From an uncultured Bacteroides sp. (lineage in GTDB: Bacteria > Bacteroidota > Bacteroidia > Bacteroidales > Bacteroidaceae): a stretch of DNA of 64,000 nucleotides. How positions within the stretch are numbered: position 1 is the first letter of the stretch; each line of letters begins with the position of its first letter. Position numbers and translations under genes: made by a program. The stretch covers positions 30,025 to 94,024 of the forward strand of contig NZ_CAUCSQ010000017.1 in assembly GCF_958445495.1 (NCBI RefSeq), given 5' to 3'. Shown one piece after another: positions 1-7,966 of this stretch. The notes below the pieces were generated by a model. That model did no database searches. It had not been told where the DNA came from and saw nothing but the letters and a program-made list of their open reading frames with translations.

Positions 1-62
1 AAGTTGTCAACTAAATCCAGTACAGTACACCCCTATCAGGCAATTATCGGTTTCCACTTATT

Positions 63-209
63 GGAACTATAGTTTCACCTGATAGAAACTAAAGTTTCAA
101 TAGAAAGAAACTACAGTTTCAACCGCCAGAAACTAAAGTTTCCAAACTATGGAAACTACAGTTTCTCGGTGTGGAACAAACAGTTTCAAGCGGTGGAACC
201 TATCGTTCC
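63..209. repeat. Array of seven 14-15 bp palindromes at a 22-base period
   Basis: Copies lie at 63-76, 85-98, 107-120, 129-142, 152-165, 173-187 and 195-209. The middle four are perfect or near-perfect inverted repeats of the form GAAACTAMAGTTTC (GAAACT, two bases, AGTTTC). The first has GGAACT and the last two are degenerate 15-mers (GGAAC...GTTTC and GGAAC...GTTCC). Start-to-start distances are 22, 22, 22, 23, 21 and 22, with spacers of 7-9 unrelated bases. Two turns of B-DNA are about 21 bases, so all sites would face the same side of the helix. Spacers are far too short for a CRISPR array. The function is not known; a multi-site operator or a minisatellite are the main options. Confidence 0.85.
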
Positions 210-489
210 TTCATAATGAACCGGACGAAACGACACGACGCATCCCCAAAACGGCTGTCCGCCGGTTCATATCCGGATACGGTTGTCCATATTCATTTAT
301 TTTTTTACCCGGCCCGCACCGGCCATTCCCGACCGGAATCCGGAAATCCCGGATGGGGAACGCCTTACAACTTACCATAAAAAAGGAAACCGCCCGATGC
401 GCCCGTAACCGGAACCGCATGAGCAGGACAAACGGGAACCGTTTCGTTCCCATTTATCATATAATTCGGCACAAGCATCGAATTCCGGG

Positions 490-518
490 TTGTACATAAC
501 GAATTATCCTTATCTTTG
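490..518 (+). promoter_or_regulatory. Promoter for the GH36 alpha-galactosidase
   Basis: TATCTTTG at 511-518 matches the Bacteroides -7 box TAnnTTTG exactly. A GTTG (TTG at 490-492) lies 18 bases upstream as a -33 box. This places transcription initiation near 521-525. An upstream in-frame start at 516 is therefore excluded and the ATG at 579 is favoured. Confidence 0.65.
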
Positions 519-578
519 CGGTGTCTCCTTATGACCGAAAACAAACTGATACCTAATATTATTTATCTTAAAAAAACC

Positions 579-2768
579 ATGAAGAAACTATTTGCACTAC
601 TAATGGCCTGTTTTACACTGGCGCCGATGAATGCGCAGGAAAAGAACGTTATCCGCATCACAACGGACAACACGGACTTAATCCTCCAGGTGGCCCCGAA
701 CGGACGCCTTTATCAAGCTTACCTCGGCGACAAACTGCTGAATGAACGGGACATCGACCATTTCTCTCCTTATGTGAAAAGCGGCAGTGACGGAAGCGTA
801 TCCGCCCGCGGTTGGGAGGCATATCCGGGGTCCGGCGCAGAAGATTATTTCGAACCGGCCGTAGCCATCACCCATCATGACGGCAATCCGAGCACCGTCC
901 TCCGCTATGTCTCCTCCGGGCAGAAAGCCGTGACAGGCGGAACAGAAACGGTTATCCGACTGAAAGACGACCAATATCCGGTGGAAGTCACCCTGCATTA
1001 TATCGCTTACCCGAAAGAGAACGTCATCAAAACGTGGAGTGAAATCAAACACAATGAAAAGCGTTCTGTCACCCTGTGGCGCTATGCTTCCGCAATGCTC
1101 TACTTTTCAGGGAATGAATATTACCTGACCGAATTCAGCGGCGATTGGGCGAAAGAAGCGCAAATGAGCACGCAGCCCTTGCGGTTCGGAAAGAAAGTAA
1201 TCGACACCAAGCTGGGAAGCCGCGCCGCCATGCACGCCCACCCGTTCTTCGAACTCGGCATCGAACAACCGGCACAGGAGGCACAGGGTCGCGTGATGCT
1301 GGGCACTATCGGATGGACCGGGAACTTCCGGTTCACCTTCGAGGTGGACAATGCGGGCAATCTCCGCGTAATCCCCGCCATCAATCCTTACGCATCCGAC
1401 TACGAGCTGAAAGCGGACGAGGTATTCACGACTCCCGAATTCATATTCACGTTCAGCAACAACGGTACGGGTGAAGCCAGCCGTAACCTCCACGCCTGGG
1501 CGCGCAACTACCAACTGAAAGACGGACAAGGAGACCGCCTTACGCTGCTGAACAACTGGGAGAATACTTATTTCAACTTCAATGAAGAGCTACTCTCCGG
1601 ACTGATGAAGGAAGCCAAACATCTCGGTGTAGACATGTTCCTTCTGGACGACGGCTGGTTCGGTAACAAACACCCGCGCAACAGCGACAACGCCGGCCTG
1701 GGCGACTGGGAGGCGATGAAAGCCAAACTGCCCGGCGGCATTCCCGCTCTTGTAAAATCCGCCAAAGAAACCGGAGTGAAATTCGGTATCTGGATTGAAC
1801 CGGAAATGGTGAATCCCCGGAGCGAGCTATTCGAGAAACATCCCGACTGGGCTATCAGGCTGCCGAACCGGGAGACTTATTATTACCGGAACCAACTGGT
1901 ACTCGACCTGAGCAATCCGGAAGTGCAGGACTTCGTTTTCGGCGTGGTAGACAATATCCTGACCGGGAATCCGGAAGTGGCTTTCTTCAAATGGGACTGC
2001 AACTCTCCGATTACGAACATCTACTCTCCATACCTGAAAAACAAGCAGGGACAGCTTTACATCGCCCATGTACGCGGCATCTACAACGTCCTGAAACGTG
2101 TGAAAGAGAAATACCCGGACGTGCCGATGATGCTCTGCTCCGGCGGCGGTGCGCGCTGCGACTACGAAGCCCTGAAATATTTCACGGAATTCTGGTGCAG
2201 CGACAATACCGACCCGGTAGAACGTTTGTTTATCCAATGGGGATTCTCGCAAGTTTTTCCGGCAAAGGCGATGTGTGCGCACGTGACTAGCTGGAATAAA
2301 AAGACTAGCGTGAAGTTCCGCACCGACGTAGCCAGCATGTGCAAGCTCGGTTTCGACCTTGGGCTGAAAGAGCTGGCCCCGGACGAACTGGCTTTCTGCC
2401 AAAACGCTGTCGCCAACTGGAAACGCCTGAAGAAAGTAATCCTCGACGGTGAGCAATACAGGCTGGTTTCGCCTTACGACGGCAACCACATGTCGGTGAT
2501 GTATGTCTCTCCGGACAAGGGCAAAGCTCTTCTTTACACTTACGACATCCACCCACGATACGGGGAGAAACTGCTCCCGGTGAAATTGCAGGGACTGGAT
2601 GCGAAGAGGATGTACAAAGTGAAAGAAATCAACCTGATGCCGGGCAAGAAGTCCAATCTGGCTGCCGATGAAAAGACGTATTCGGGAGATTATCTGATGA
2701 AGGCGGGGCTTCATGCTTTCACGACGGAGCAGACTTTCAGCCGCGTGATTGAACTGACTGCCGAATAA
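579..2768 (+). CDS. Secreted alpha-galactosidase, glycoside hydrolase family 36
   Basis: Hydrolyses alpha-1,6-linked galactose from oligosaccharides such as raffinose or from galactomannan side chains, probably in the periplasm. The 729-residue protein starts at MKKLFALLMAC; residues 1-20 form a signal peptide ending near PMNAQ. A beta-sandwich N-terminal domain precedes a TIM barrel containing LLDDGWF (about residue 355), FKWDCN with the likely nucleophile D473, and CSDNTDP with the likely acid/base D542. This is the GH36 arrangement and the family's usual length. The frame is open further upstream to 516, but that lies in the promoter. The gene stands alone between two repeat arrays. No SusCD genes adjoin it in this window, so the substrate system is not defined. 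Confidence 0.93.
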   Translation: MKKLFALLMACFTLAPMNAQEKNVIRITTDNTDLILQVAPNGRLYQAYLGDKLLNERDIDHFSPYVKSGSDGSVSARGWEAYPGSGAEDYFEPAVAITHHDGNPSTVLRYVSSGQKAVTGGTETVIRLKDDQYPVEVTLHYIAYPKENVIKTWSEIKHNEKRSVTLWRYASAMLYFSGNEYYLTEFSGDWAKEAQMSTQPLRFGKKVIDTKLGSRAAMHAHPFFELGIEQPAQEAQGRVMLGTIGWTGNFRFTFEVDNAGNLRVIPAINPYASDYELKADEVFTTPEFIFTFSNNGTGEASRNLHAWARNYQLKDGQGDRLTLLNNWENTYFNFNEELLSGLMKEAKHLGVDMFLLDDGWFGNKHPRNSDNAGLGDWEAMKAKLPGGIPALVKSAKETGVKFGIWIEPEMVNPRSELFEKHPDWAIRLPNRETYYYRNQLVLDLSNPEVQDFVFGVVDNILTGNPEVAFFKWDCNSPITNIYSPYLKNKQGQLYIAHVRGIYNVLKRVKEKYPDVPMMLCSGGGARCDYEALKYFTEFWCSDNTDPVERLFIQWGFSQVFPAKAMCAHVTSWNKKTSVKFRTDVASMCKLGFDLGLKELAPDELAFCQNAVANWKRLKKVILDGEQYRLVSPYDGNHMSVMYVSPDKGKALLYTYDIHPRYGEKLLPVKLQGLDAKRMYKVKEINLMPGKKSNLAADEKTYSGDYLMKAGLHAFTTEQTFSRVIELTAE

Positions 2769-2925
2769 AGGACTAATAACCGGACAAAAATTTGGCTAGT
2801 CTTAAACAACCGTTGCAGTTTTCGTACAGAAATAAAAGAATGAATGCACCATAAAAAGGGAGTGTGTCGAAACTAAAATGAACACTCGAAGCAGTTACAG
2901 AATCTAACTGATAAACATAAAAATA

Positions 2926-2968
2926 GCCGTATCATTACTCAAAAACAGAGAGTTGATACGGCCTTTTT
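2926..2968 (+). terminator. Rho-independent terminator after the GH36 gene
   Basis: A perfect 9-bp stem, gccgtatca (2926-2934) with tgatacggc (2954-2962), a 19-base loop, and then ctttttat. It lies 158 bases after the alpha-galactosidase stop. The stem sequence ccgtatca recurs in the terminator at 7799-7891. Confidence 0.8.
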
Positions 2969-2974
2969 ATTGCC

Positions 2975-3268
2975 GATAAAGAGCGCCAGGTTTCAGATAA
3001 AGAGCGCCAGGTTTCAGATAAAGAGCGCCAGGTTTCAGATAAAGAGCACCGGGTTTCAGATGAAGAACGCCAGGTTTCAGATAAAGAGCGCCAGGTTTCA
3101 GATAAAGAGCGCCAGGCTTCAGATAAAGAGTGCCAAGTTTCAGATAAAGAGCGCCAGGTTTCAGATAAAGAGCGCCGGGTTTCAGATGAAGAACGCCAGA
3201 TTTCAGATAAAGAACGCCAAGTTTCAGATAAAGAGCACCGGGTTTCAGATAAAGAGCACCGGGTTTCA
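2975..3268. repeat. Minisatellite of fourteen 21-base units
   Basis: Fourteen head-to-tail units of exactly 21 bases, each beginning gataaagagcgcc and ending aggtttca, followed by a partial fifteenth (gataaaaag). Most units differ from the consensus at 0-3 positions (for example gatgaagaacgcc in units 5 and 11, caccggg in units 4, 13 and 14). Because 21 is a multiple of three, both strands stay open as heptapeptide repeats: QIKSARF on plus and SLSETWR on minus. The sequence looks like a variable-number tandem repeat, not a gene. It sits between two converging genes and after a terminator. Confidence 0.95.
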
Positions 3269-3408
3269 GATAAAAAGTTCATTTCCCCTAAAATTGAATT
3301 CTGATACACTCCCTGAAAACAGCCGAGAGGGGAAAGAGTCCCAGCATTCCACTTCGGGAAAAAGCGGTTTCCAGATTGAACCGGCTGACCGCCTCCCCCC
3401 CCTTCAAC

Positions 3409-3455
3409 GGCGGAAAGGGACTGTATTAAAACCCGTTCCGCCGCAATTGTTTTTT
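3409..3455. terminator. Hairpin just past the histidine kinase stop
   Basis: ggcggaaaggg (3409-3419) pairs with cccgttccgcc (3432-3442) apart from one mismatch; the loop is 12 bases. On the plus strand a T6 tract (3450-3455) follows after 7 bases. On the minus strand, where the kinase mRNA would end, no U-tract follows. It is a probable transcription-end structure, with the direction unclear. Confidence 0.4.
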
Positions 3456-6319
3456 CATCCGTTCACAGTCCATTTGGCTATCAGGCTTTTCAAATGCGCG
3501 CTATTTATCGGTTTGGGCAAGAAATCGCTACCTCCTGCCTGCAGCGCGTTCACTTTGTCTTGCTCGAAGGCAAACGCTGTGGTGATAATAATCGGAATTT
3601 CCTTATCTTGCTTGCGGATAAGAGCCGTAGCGGTCAACCCGTCCATAACCGGCATCTTTATATCCATCAGAATCAGGTCCGGATTCCATGACCGGTACAT
3701 TTCCACCCCTTCCTTCCCGTTTTCGGCATGTTGCAGCTCATAGTTTTTACGCAGGATGGAAGCGAGCAGAAAGTAGTTGCTTACATTATCTTCTACAATC
3801 AGGATACGCGGCTTACGGATTTCTCCTCCGGCAGTTGCCGGGACGTGGGAATTGCCGGAAAACAAGCCGGATTCGTCCGAAGGCGTATCATCCTGTTCCG
3901 GACATATCCAAGGAAGGGTAAACCAAAAGGTGGAACCCGCTCCCTGTTCACTTTCCACACCGATATGGCCGCCCAACTGCTCTATGATGCTTTTACAGAT
4001 AGACAAGCCGAGCCCGGTTCCCTGCACGAAATCGTTCAGTTTGACAAAACGTTCGAAGATGGAGCCAATCTTATCGGAAGGGATGCCTGTCCCCGTATCG
4101 GTGACATAGAAACGGAGCATGTTGCCGGGAGCAATCTCATATCCCAACGTGATACTTCCCCGGAAGGTAAATTTCAACGCATTGTTCACAAAATTGGTAA
4201 TGACTTGCGTCAAACGATTCTTATCGCCGTGCAAATGGCACTCATCCCGACACCCGCCCCGCAACAGGCTGACATTTTCAGGAACTTTCATCCGGTAAGA
4301 CAGGACAATCTCATCCATCATCCGGTTGACGTCTACATCCCCGAAAACAAAATCAAACGTGCCGGCTTCTATTTTAGACAGGTCGAGAATATCACCGATA
4401 AGTTGCAGCAACAGCTCCGTATTTTCACGGACAATCACCATATATTCCAGGCGCTCGCTTGCCTTTTCCGTATCCACCAGCAAATCGGCAAATCCTACGA
4501 TGGCATTAAGCGGGGTGCGTATCTCATGGCTCATGTTGGCAAGAAAGGCACTTTTCAGGCGGTCCAGAGTTTCGGCACGGTTTTTCGCTTCGATGAGTTT
4601 TTCTTCCATCTCTTTCAGCTCGGTGATGTCGTAATTGATGCCGACCAACTCAATGATGCCTTCCTCCGGGCGGTAATCCCTGACTAAAAGGTTGGCGCAA
4701 CTCCACGTATAGCTGTCATTCTTCCGGCGGATACGGAGATTCTCGCGAAACTTCCCGGATGTCCCCCTCCGGGCTTCTTCCAGAAAAGCGTTTATCTTCC
4801 TGCCATCTTCCGGATAAATAAATTCGTGTGAGGCGAACAGTTCTTTCAACGGCTGGTCTTTGGAAGCGCCCATATTCAGATACCAACTGTCGCTGGCATA
4901 CCCTTCTTCCTGAATGAGGTCATACCGGGCATATCCCACCTTGGCATAGTCGCCTGCAAGCGAGAAGAACTCCTCGAACTCCATAATGCGGCTTTGGGCA
5001 TTCCGGGTTTCGGTATTATCTATCACCAGAATGAGGTAATTGATTATTTTTCCTTCACTGTTGTGCAACGGCATTATCTTGGTAATCAACGCGCGCGTCC
5101 CTTTCTGAGGCGTTTCATAGTAATCCGCCATCTTATCAAAACTGTAATTGAAAGAAAGGTCGATGGTTCCGCCGAGACGGATTTGGTCTCTCAGCTCCTT
5201 ATTGGCAAGCGGGTGTTCAAACAGGTTGATGCCCAACAAATCTTCCTTTTTTGCAACCCCGAATATTTCAGCATCTTTGTCATTGACTTCTATCAGCACG
5301 CCTTCCGCATTATAGAGTTCTATCCCGGCAGGTATGCAGGACAAAAGCCACTTGAAATACTGGTGTTTGTTTTCGGCCTCTTCAATGGAATATCTCAATT
5401 TCAAACAAATACTGATTATGTTGGCTATGGAGGTAAACCAAAGGGATTCGTCTTGCTTCCACAAAGGCTTGTGCGTAACAAATTCGATTCCCATATATCC
5501 CCATACTCCGCCGTCGGACAACAGAGGAAGAAGTATGACTGAAACCACGTTCCTGTCTTTCATCCACTCAAGCCTCCTGCCTCCCTCAGGCGGTATGTCC
5601 GCTATATCCGACATAATCGGAATGCCCGCCGTCAACTTGCCATACCACCAGTCTGACCGGTCAATGAGGTCGCACGTATTTTCATGGCGGACGGAATTAT
5701 TTTCTTCCCTGCCCACTTCATATATACAGTTCTCGCCGGCATCATTCTTCCCGAACTCTATAATATAGGTATAGTCAGCATCAAACCGGGTCAATAATTC
5801 TTTCAGTATCATGCGGATAGCCACAGCCGTATTCTTCTCCTGCAGAAAAACAAGCAACGCTTCGGATACGGACGTTTGCCAGTAGAGCATACGCTCAAGG
5901 CGTTTGCCCCAACCGGATTCCATATAGTTCGCTTCTTCCCTGCTCAATAGCTGCAACATGCCTGTACGCCGGTTAGCGCCCTGCCCGCCGGCGGCGCGCA
6001 TGAGCACCCAGACTTTTCCTTCAGGCGTGATGACGGGGAAACGTTGTTCGGCTGCCTTGCCGCTGTCTTTATCAAACAGGCCGGAATCATCCAGCAGGCC
6101 CCGGTATTCCTCCGGGAGCAGCTCGCGGAAGTTACGGAAAGAAATCTCATTCTCACCGCCAGCCAACCCTAACAACCGGGATACAAAATCAGACAGAATA
6201 TACGCTTCCTTATCATAGTCGGCTTCCCACCAGCCTATATTTGCCGTGGATATCACCTCTTCCCAACGGGAACTGTCTTCTCTAATCTTATTATTCATGA
6301 TAACATCTTTTATTTCCAT
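3455..6319 (-). CDS. Hybrid sensor histidine kinase with PAS, GAF and receiver domains
   Basis: Senses a signal through cytoplasmic domains, autophosphorylates a histidine and passes the phosphate to its own receiver. The order in 954 residues is: PAS-like (about 15-110), GAF (about 145-310), two PAS domains (about 325-575), HisKA with MSHEIRTPLN and phospho-acceptor H598, HATPase with N-box NFVNNALKF and G-boxes DTGTGIP and GTGLGLS, then a receiver with phospho-acceptor D886 in LMDIKMP and K in FLPKPI. No transmembrane segment or periplasmic reader is seen, so it is not a SusR-type hybrid system. No DNA-binding domain follows the receiver, so a separate phosphotransfer protein or regulator is needed. 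An alternative ATG lies 7 codons in (6298). It diverges from an AraC-type gene. Confidence 0.92.
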   Translation of the reverse strand: MEIKDVIMNNKIREDSSRWEEVISTANIGWWEADYDKEAYILSDFVSRLLGLAGGENEISFRNFRELLPEEYRGLLDDSGLFDKDSGKAAEQRFPVITPEGKVWVLMRAAGGQGANRRTGMLQLLSREEANYMESGWGKRLERMLYWQTSVSEALLVFLQEKNTAVAIRMILKELLTRFDADYTYIIEFGKNDAGENCIYEVGREENNSVRHENTCDLIDRSDWWYGKLTAGIPIMSDIADIPPEGGRRLEWMKDRNVVSVILLPLLSDGGVWGYMGIEFVTHKPLWKQDESLWFTSIANIISICLKLRYSIEEAENKHQYFKWLLSCIPAGIELYNAEGVLIEVNDKDAEIFGVAKKEDLLGINLFEHPLANKELRDQIRLGGTIDLSFNYSFDKMADYYETPQKGTRALITKIMPLHNSEGKIINYLILVIDNTETRNAQSRIMEFEEFFSLAGDYAKVGYARYDLIQEEGYASDSWYLNMGASKDQPLKELFASHEFIYPEDGRKINAFLEEARRGTSGKFRENLRIRRKNDSYTWSCANLLVRDYRPEEGIIELVGINYDITELKEMEEKLIEAKNRAETLDRLKSAFLANMSHEIRTPLNAIVGFADLLVDTEKASERLEYMVIVRENTELLLQLIGDILDLSKIEAGTFDFVFGDVDVNRMMDEIVLSYRMKVPENVSLLRGGCRDECHLHGDKNRLTQVITNFVNNALKFTFRGSITLGYEIAPGNMLRFYVTDTGTGIPSDKIGSIFERFVKLNDFVQGTGLGLSICKSIIEQLGGHIGVESEQGAGSTFWFTLPWICPEQDDTPSDESGLFSGNSHVPATAGGEIRKPRILIVEDNVSNYFLLASILRKNYELQHAENGKEGVEMYRSWNPDLILMDIKMPVMDGLTATALIRKQDKEIPIIITTAFAFEQDKVNALQAGGSDFLPKPINSAHLKSLIAKWTVNG

Positions 6320-6351
6320 TCCCTTGAGATTTCAAAAACACCTTCTTCTTT

Positions 6352-6365
6352 GAGGCGAAAGCCTC
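6352..6365. other. Small GNRA-capped hairpin upstream of the kinase
   Basis: gaggc-gaaa-gcctc forms a perfect 5-bp stem with a GAAA loop on the plus strand (TTTC on the minus strand), about 35 bases upstream of the kinase start, in its probable leader. The role is unknown. Confidence 0.3.
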
Positions 6366-6519
6366 TGCCCGGCAATCCAATCGTGCTTGAAGCCGCCAAA
6401 AAGCAGTTGAACCGCTAAGCGGACATACTACTTTCCAAAGGTCCGTATTAAAATCTATAAAAAAGAAAGATTTAATAGAAAAGAAAGTCCATTTATTGCC
6501 AATAATGTCCAATTATTGA

Positions 6520-6527
6520 TACATTTG
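6520..6527 (+). promoter_or_regulatory. Promoter -7 box for the AraC-type gene
   Basis: TACATTTG matches TAnnTTTG, with ATTG (6495-6498) 21 bases upstream as a weak -33 element. It is 57 bases before the ATG at 6585. Confidence 0.55.
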
Positions 6528-6584
6528 TAATGTTTAACGTTTACAGGGTCCCGATAGTGCTCCGTATTATCAACAAAACAAAAT

Positions 6585-7493
6585 ATGAATGATATAAAAT
6601 GCCGTGAAATACGATGCGGAACAGCATTGGAACTTATTACTTGCATTGACTGGTCTACGGACTTCGCCTGCAAAGAGAACATGCCTTACGATAAACTGGA
6701 GCCTGCTGTCGGCCGCTCGTTCAGGATGGACGGAAGCGTATTCATATTGTGTATCAGGGGGACGCTGACGATAACGCTGAACACGGACAGATATGTGATA
6801 AAAGCAAACGACATGATTGTGTTCCTGCCTCATAGTTTCATAAAGGTCAACGCTATCTCGCCGGACACTCTAATCTCTTTTTCGGGTTTTTCTTCTGAAA
6901 TCGCCGCAGACGGCAACTTTTTCCGGACGTTTCACCAGACAATACCTGATTTCCACCATTCGCCGGTTCTTTCGCTGTCTGCTGATATGGCGTCTTTCTT
7001 CCAACAGTCTTTCTCCTTGTGGAGGAAGCTGTACACGATACCTGAAATCATCATGGACAGGAATATGGCAAAAGATATCATGCACACCTCTTTCCACATC
7101 ATTCTCCGCCTGTACAAGCAGCATGCGGCTACCCGCAGGCTCCGGAAAGAAATGATGCCCCGGACCCACCACCAAACCGCCCATTCGTTCGTCCGCTTAT
7201 CAATGCAATATTACGCTTCCGAACATAGCCTGATTTTTTATGCCGGCAAGATGAATATTTCCGTACCGGGATTATGCCGCATCGTCAAAAAGGAAATCGG
7301 AAAGACCCCGCAGGAAATCATTTCTTCCTTTATTATCGCAGAGGCGCAAACACAATTGAGAACAACCGGCCGCTCGATTAAAAATATCGCGGCTTCTCTC
7401 GGCTTTTCCAGCTCGACAAGCTTTTGCCGCTTTTTCCGGAACAAGATGCTGGCAAGCCCTCTCGAATACAGGAAGGGAATTTCTGCCACGTGA
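6585..7493 (+). CDS. AraC-family transcriptional regulator
   Basis: A 302-residue protein with an N-terminal cupin-like region (about 15-170; alternating hydrophobic strands, DMIVFLPHSF) and a C-terminal double helix-turn-helix (about 200-298). The second helix-turn-helix carries the AraC signature: IKNIAASLGFSSSTSFCRFF followed by SPLEYRK. Such proteins usually bind DNA as ligand-responsive activators. The ligand and targets cannot be told from sequence. It diverges from the hybrid kinase across 265 bases, so the two may share regulation, but that is inference. A hairpin follows the stop codon. Confidence 0.9.
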   Translation: MNDIKCREIRCGTALELITCIDWSTDFACKENMPYDKLEPAVGRSFRMDGSVFILCIRGTLTITLNTDRYVIKANDMIVFLPHSFIKVNAISPDTLISFSGFSSEIAADGNFFRTFHQTIPDFHHSPVLSLSADMASFFQQSFSLWRKLYTIPEIIMDRNMAKDIMHTSFHIILRLYKQHAATRRLRKEMMPRTHHQTAHSFVRLSMQYYASEHSLIFYAGKMNISVPGLCRIVKKEIGKTPQEIISSFIIAEAQTQLRTTGRSIKNIAASLGFSSSTSFCRFFRNKMLASPLEYRKGISAT

Positions 7494-7546
7494 TATGTCC
7501 GGCCGCCGCTTTTCCGGACTAAAGGCCCGGTCTCTCGAAAAAAGTT

Positions 7547-7580
7547 GCAGCTATACCGTAACGTTTTACGATATAGCTGC
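7547..7580 (+). terminator. Strong hairpin after the AraC-type gene
   Basis: gcagctata (7547-7555) pairs perfectly with tatagctgc (7572-7580), and the pairing continues across one mismatch. No T-tract follows (cattaatgtt), so it may act as a Rho-independent terminator only weakly, or as an mRNA 3' end stabiliser. Confidence 0.5.
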
Positions 7581-7798
7581 CATTAATGTTAAAGAGAGAG
7601 AATTTATAATATAAGCACGGTCTCACGACCCTCCTGATATTCGCTATCCGATTTCTTTATTTATTAGACGCACGGGAAACGGAATCACTGCATTCCAAGA
7701 GTCCTTTTTTTAGTTAAAGAATAAAAAAAGGGGTATGCAGAACGCCATTTCGGAAAAGACGGACTTCCGTCCGGGAACCCGGCAGCCTCATCTTCCAT

Positions 7799-7891
7799 AA
7801 AAAAACCCGTATCATTACTTTGAAGGATGCAATGCACTCCGGAAATTTTGTGTCCGGCTTTCGGGATGCACTCCGGTAAAGCGTGATACGG
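7799..7891 (-). terminator. Terminator of the suf operon
   Basis: Read on the minus strand, ccgtatca (7891-7884) pairs with tgatacgg (7814-7807) and is followed by a run of seven T (7805-7799). The loop is long (69 bases) and contains the direct repeat atgcactccgg. It lies 75 bases downstream of the sufS stop. The stem is the same as in the terminator at 2926-2968. Confidence 0.6.
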
Positions 7892-7966
7892 CTCTTTCGC
7901 ATTTATCAACTGCAATCTATAACTTTTCAGAGCGCCCGGTTCAGTTTCGCGCACCCTTCCTTTTTT

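Larger units (their letters stand above)
1..578. other. Intergenic region upstream of the GH36 gene
   Basis: No convincing gene. It holds an array of seven short palindromes (63-209, listed separately), a perfect small palindrome agttg-t-caact at 2-12, about 280 bases with no recognised feature (210-488), and the promoter of the alpha-galactosidase near 490-518. Open frames in the array region do not resemble any protein, and the 22-base period is not a multiple of three, so coding is unlikely. Confidence 0.6.
2769..3454. other. Convergent intergenic region with terminator and minisatellite
   Basis: About 690 bases between the converging alpha-galactosidase and histidine kinase genes. Contents: a weak gagtgt/acactc inverted repeat (2860-2865 and 2882-2887), a strong terminator (2926-2968), a 14-unit 21-base repeat (2975-3268) and a hairpin just beyond the kinase stop codon (3409-3442). 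No protein-coding gene is supported. Confidence 0.7.
7494..7966. other. Convergent intergenic region between the AraC-type gene and sufS
   Basis: 473 bases without a supported gene. Both ends carry transcription-end structures: a hairpin at 7547-7580 for the AraC gene and a long-loop terminator at 7799-7891 for the suf operon. An 11-base direct repeat, atgcactccgg, occurs at 7832-7842 and 7866-7876 inside the loop of the second structure. Confidence 0.6.

Noticed and set aside
63..209. Palindrome array as a CRISPR array
   Set aside because: Repeats of 14-15 bases and spacers of 7-9 bases are far outside CRISPR dimensions, and no cas gene is present.
149..499. Overlapping open frames upstream of the alpha-galactosidase
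   Set aside because: They cross the palindrome array, lack any recognisable domain, and are shadowed by a frame on the other strand.
2935..3743. Open frames of 124 (minus) and 257 (plus) codons across the 21-base repeat
   Set aside because: They are open only because the repeat unit is a multiple of three without stops; both strands are open at once, and no start signal or flanking protein sequence supports them.
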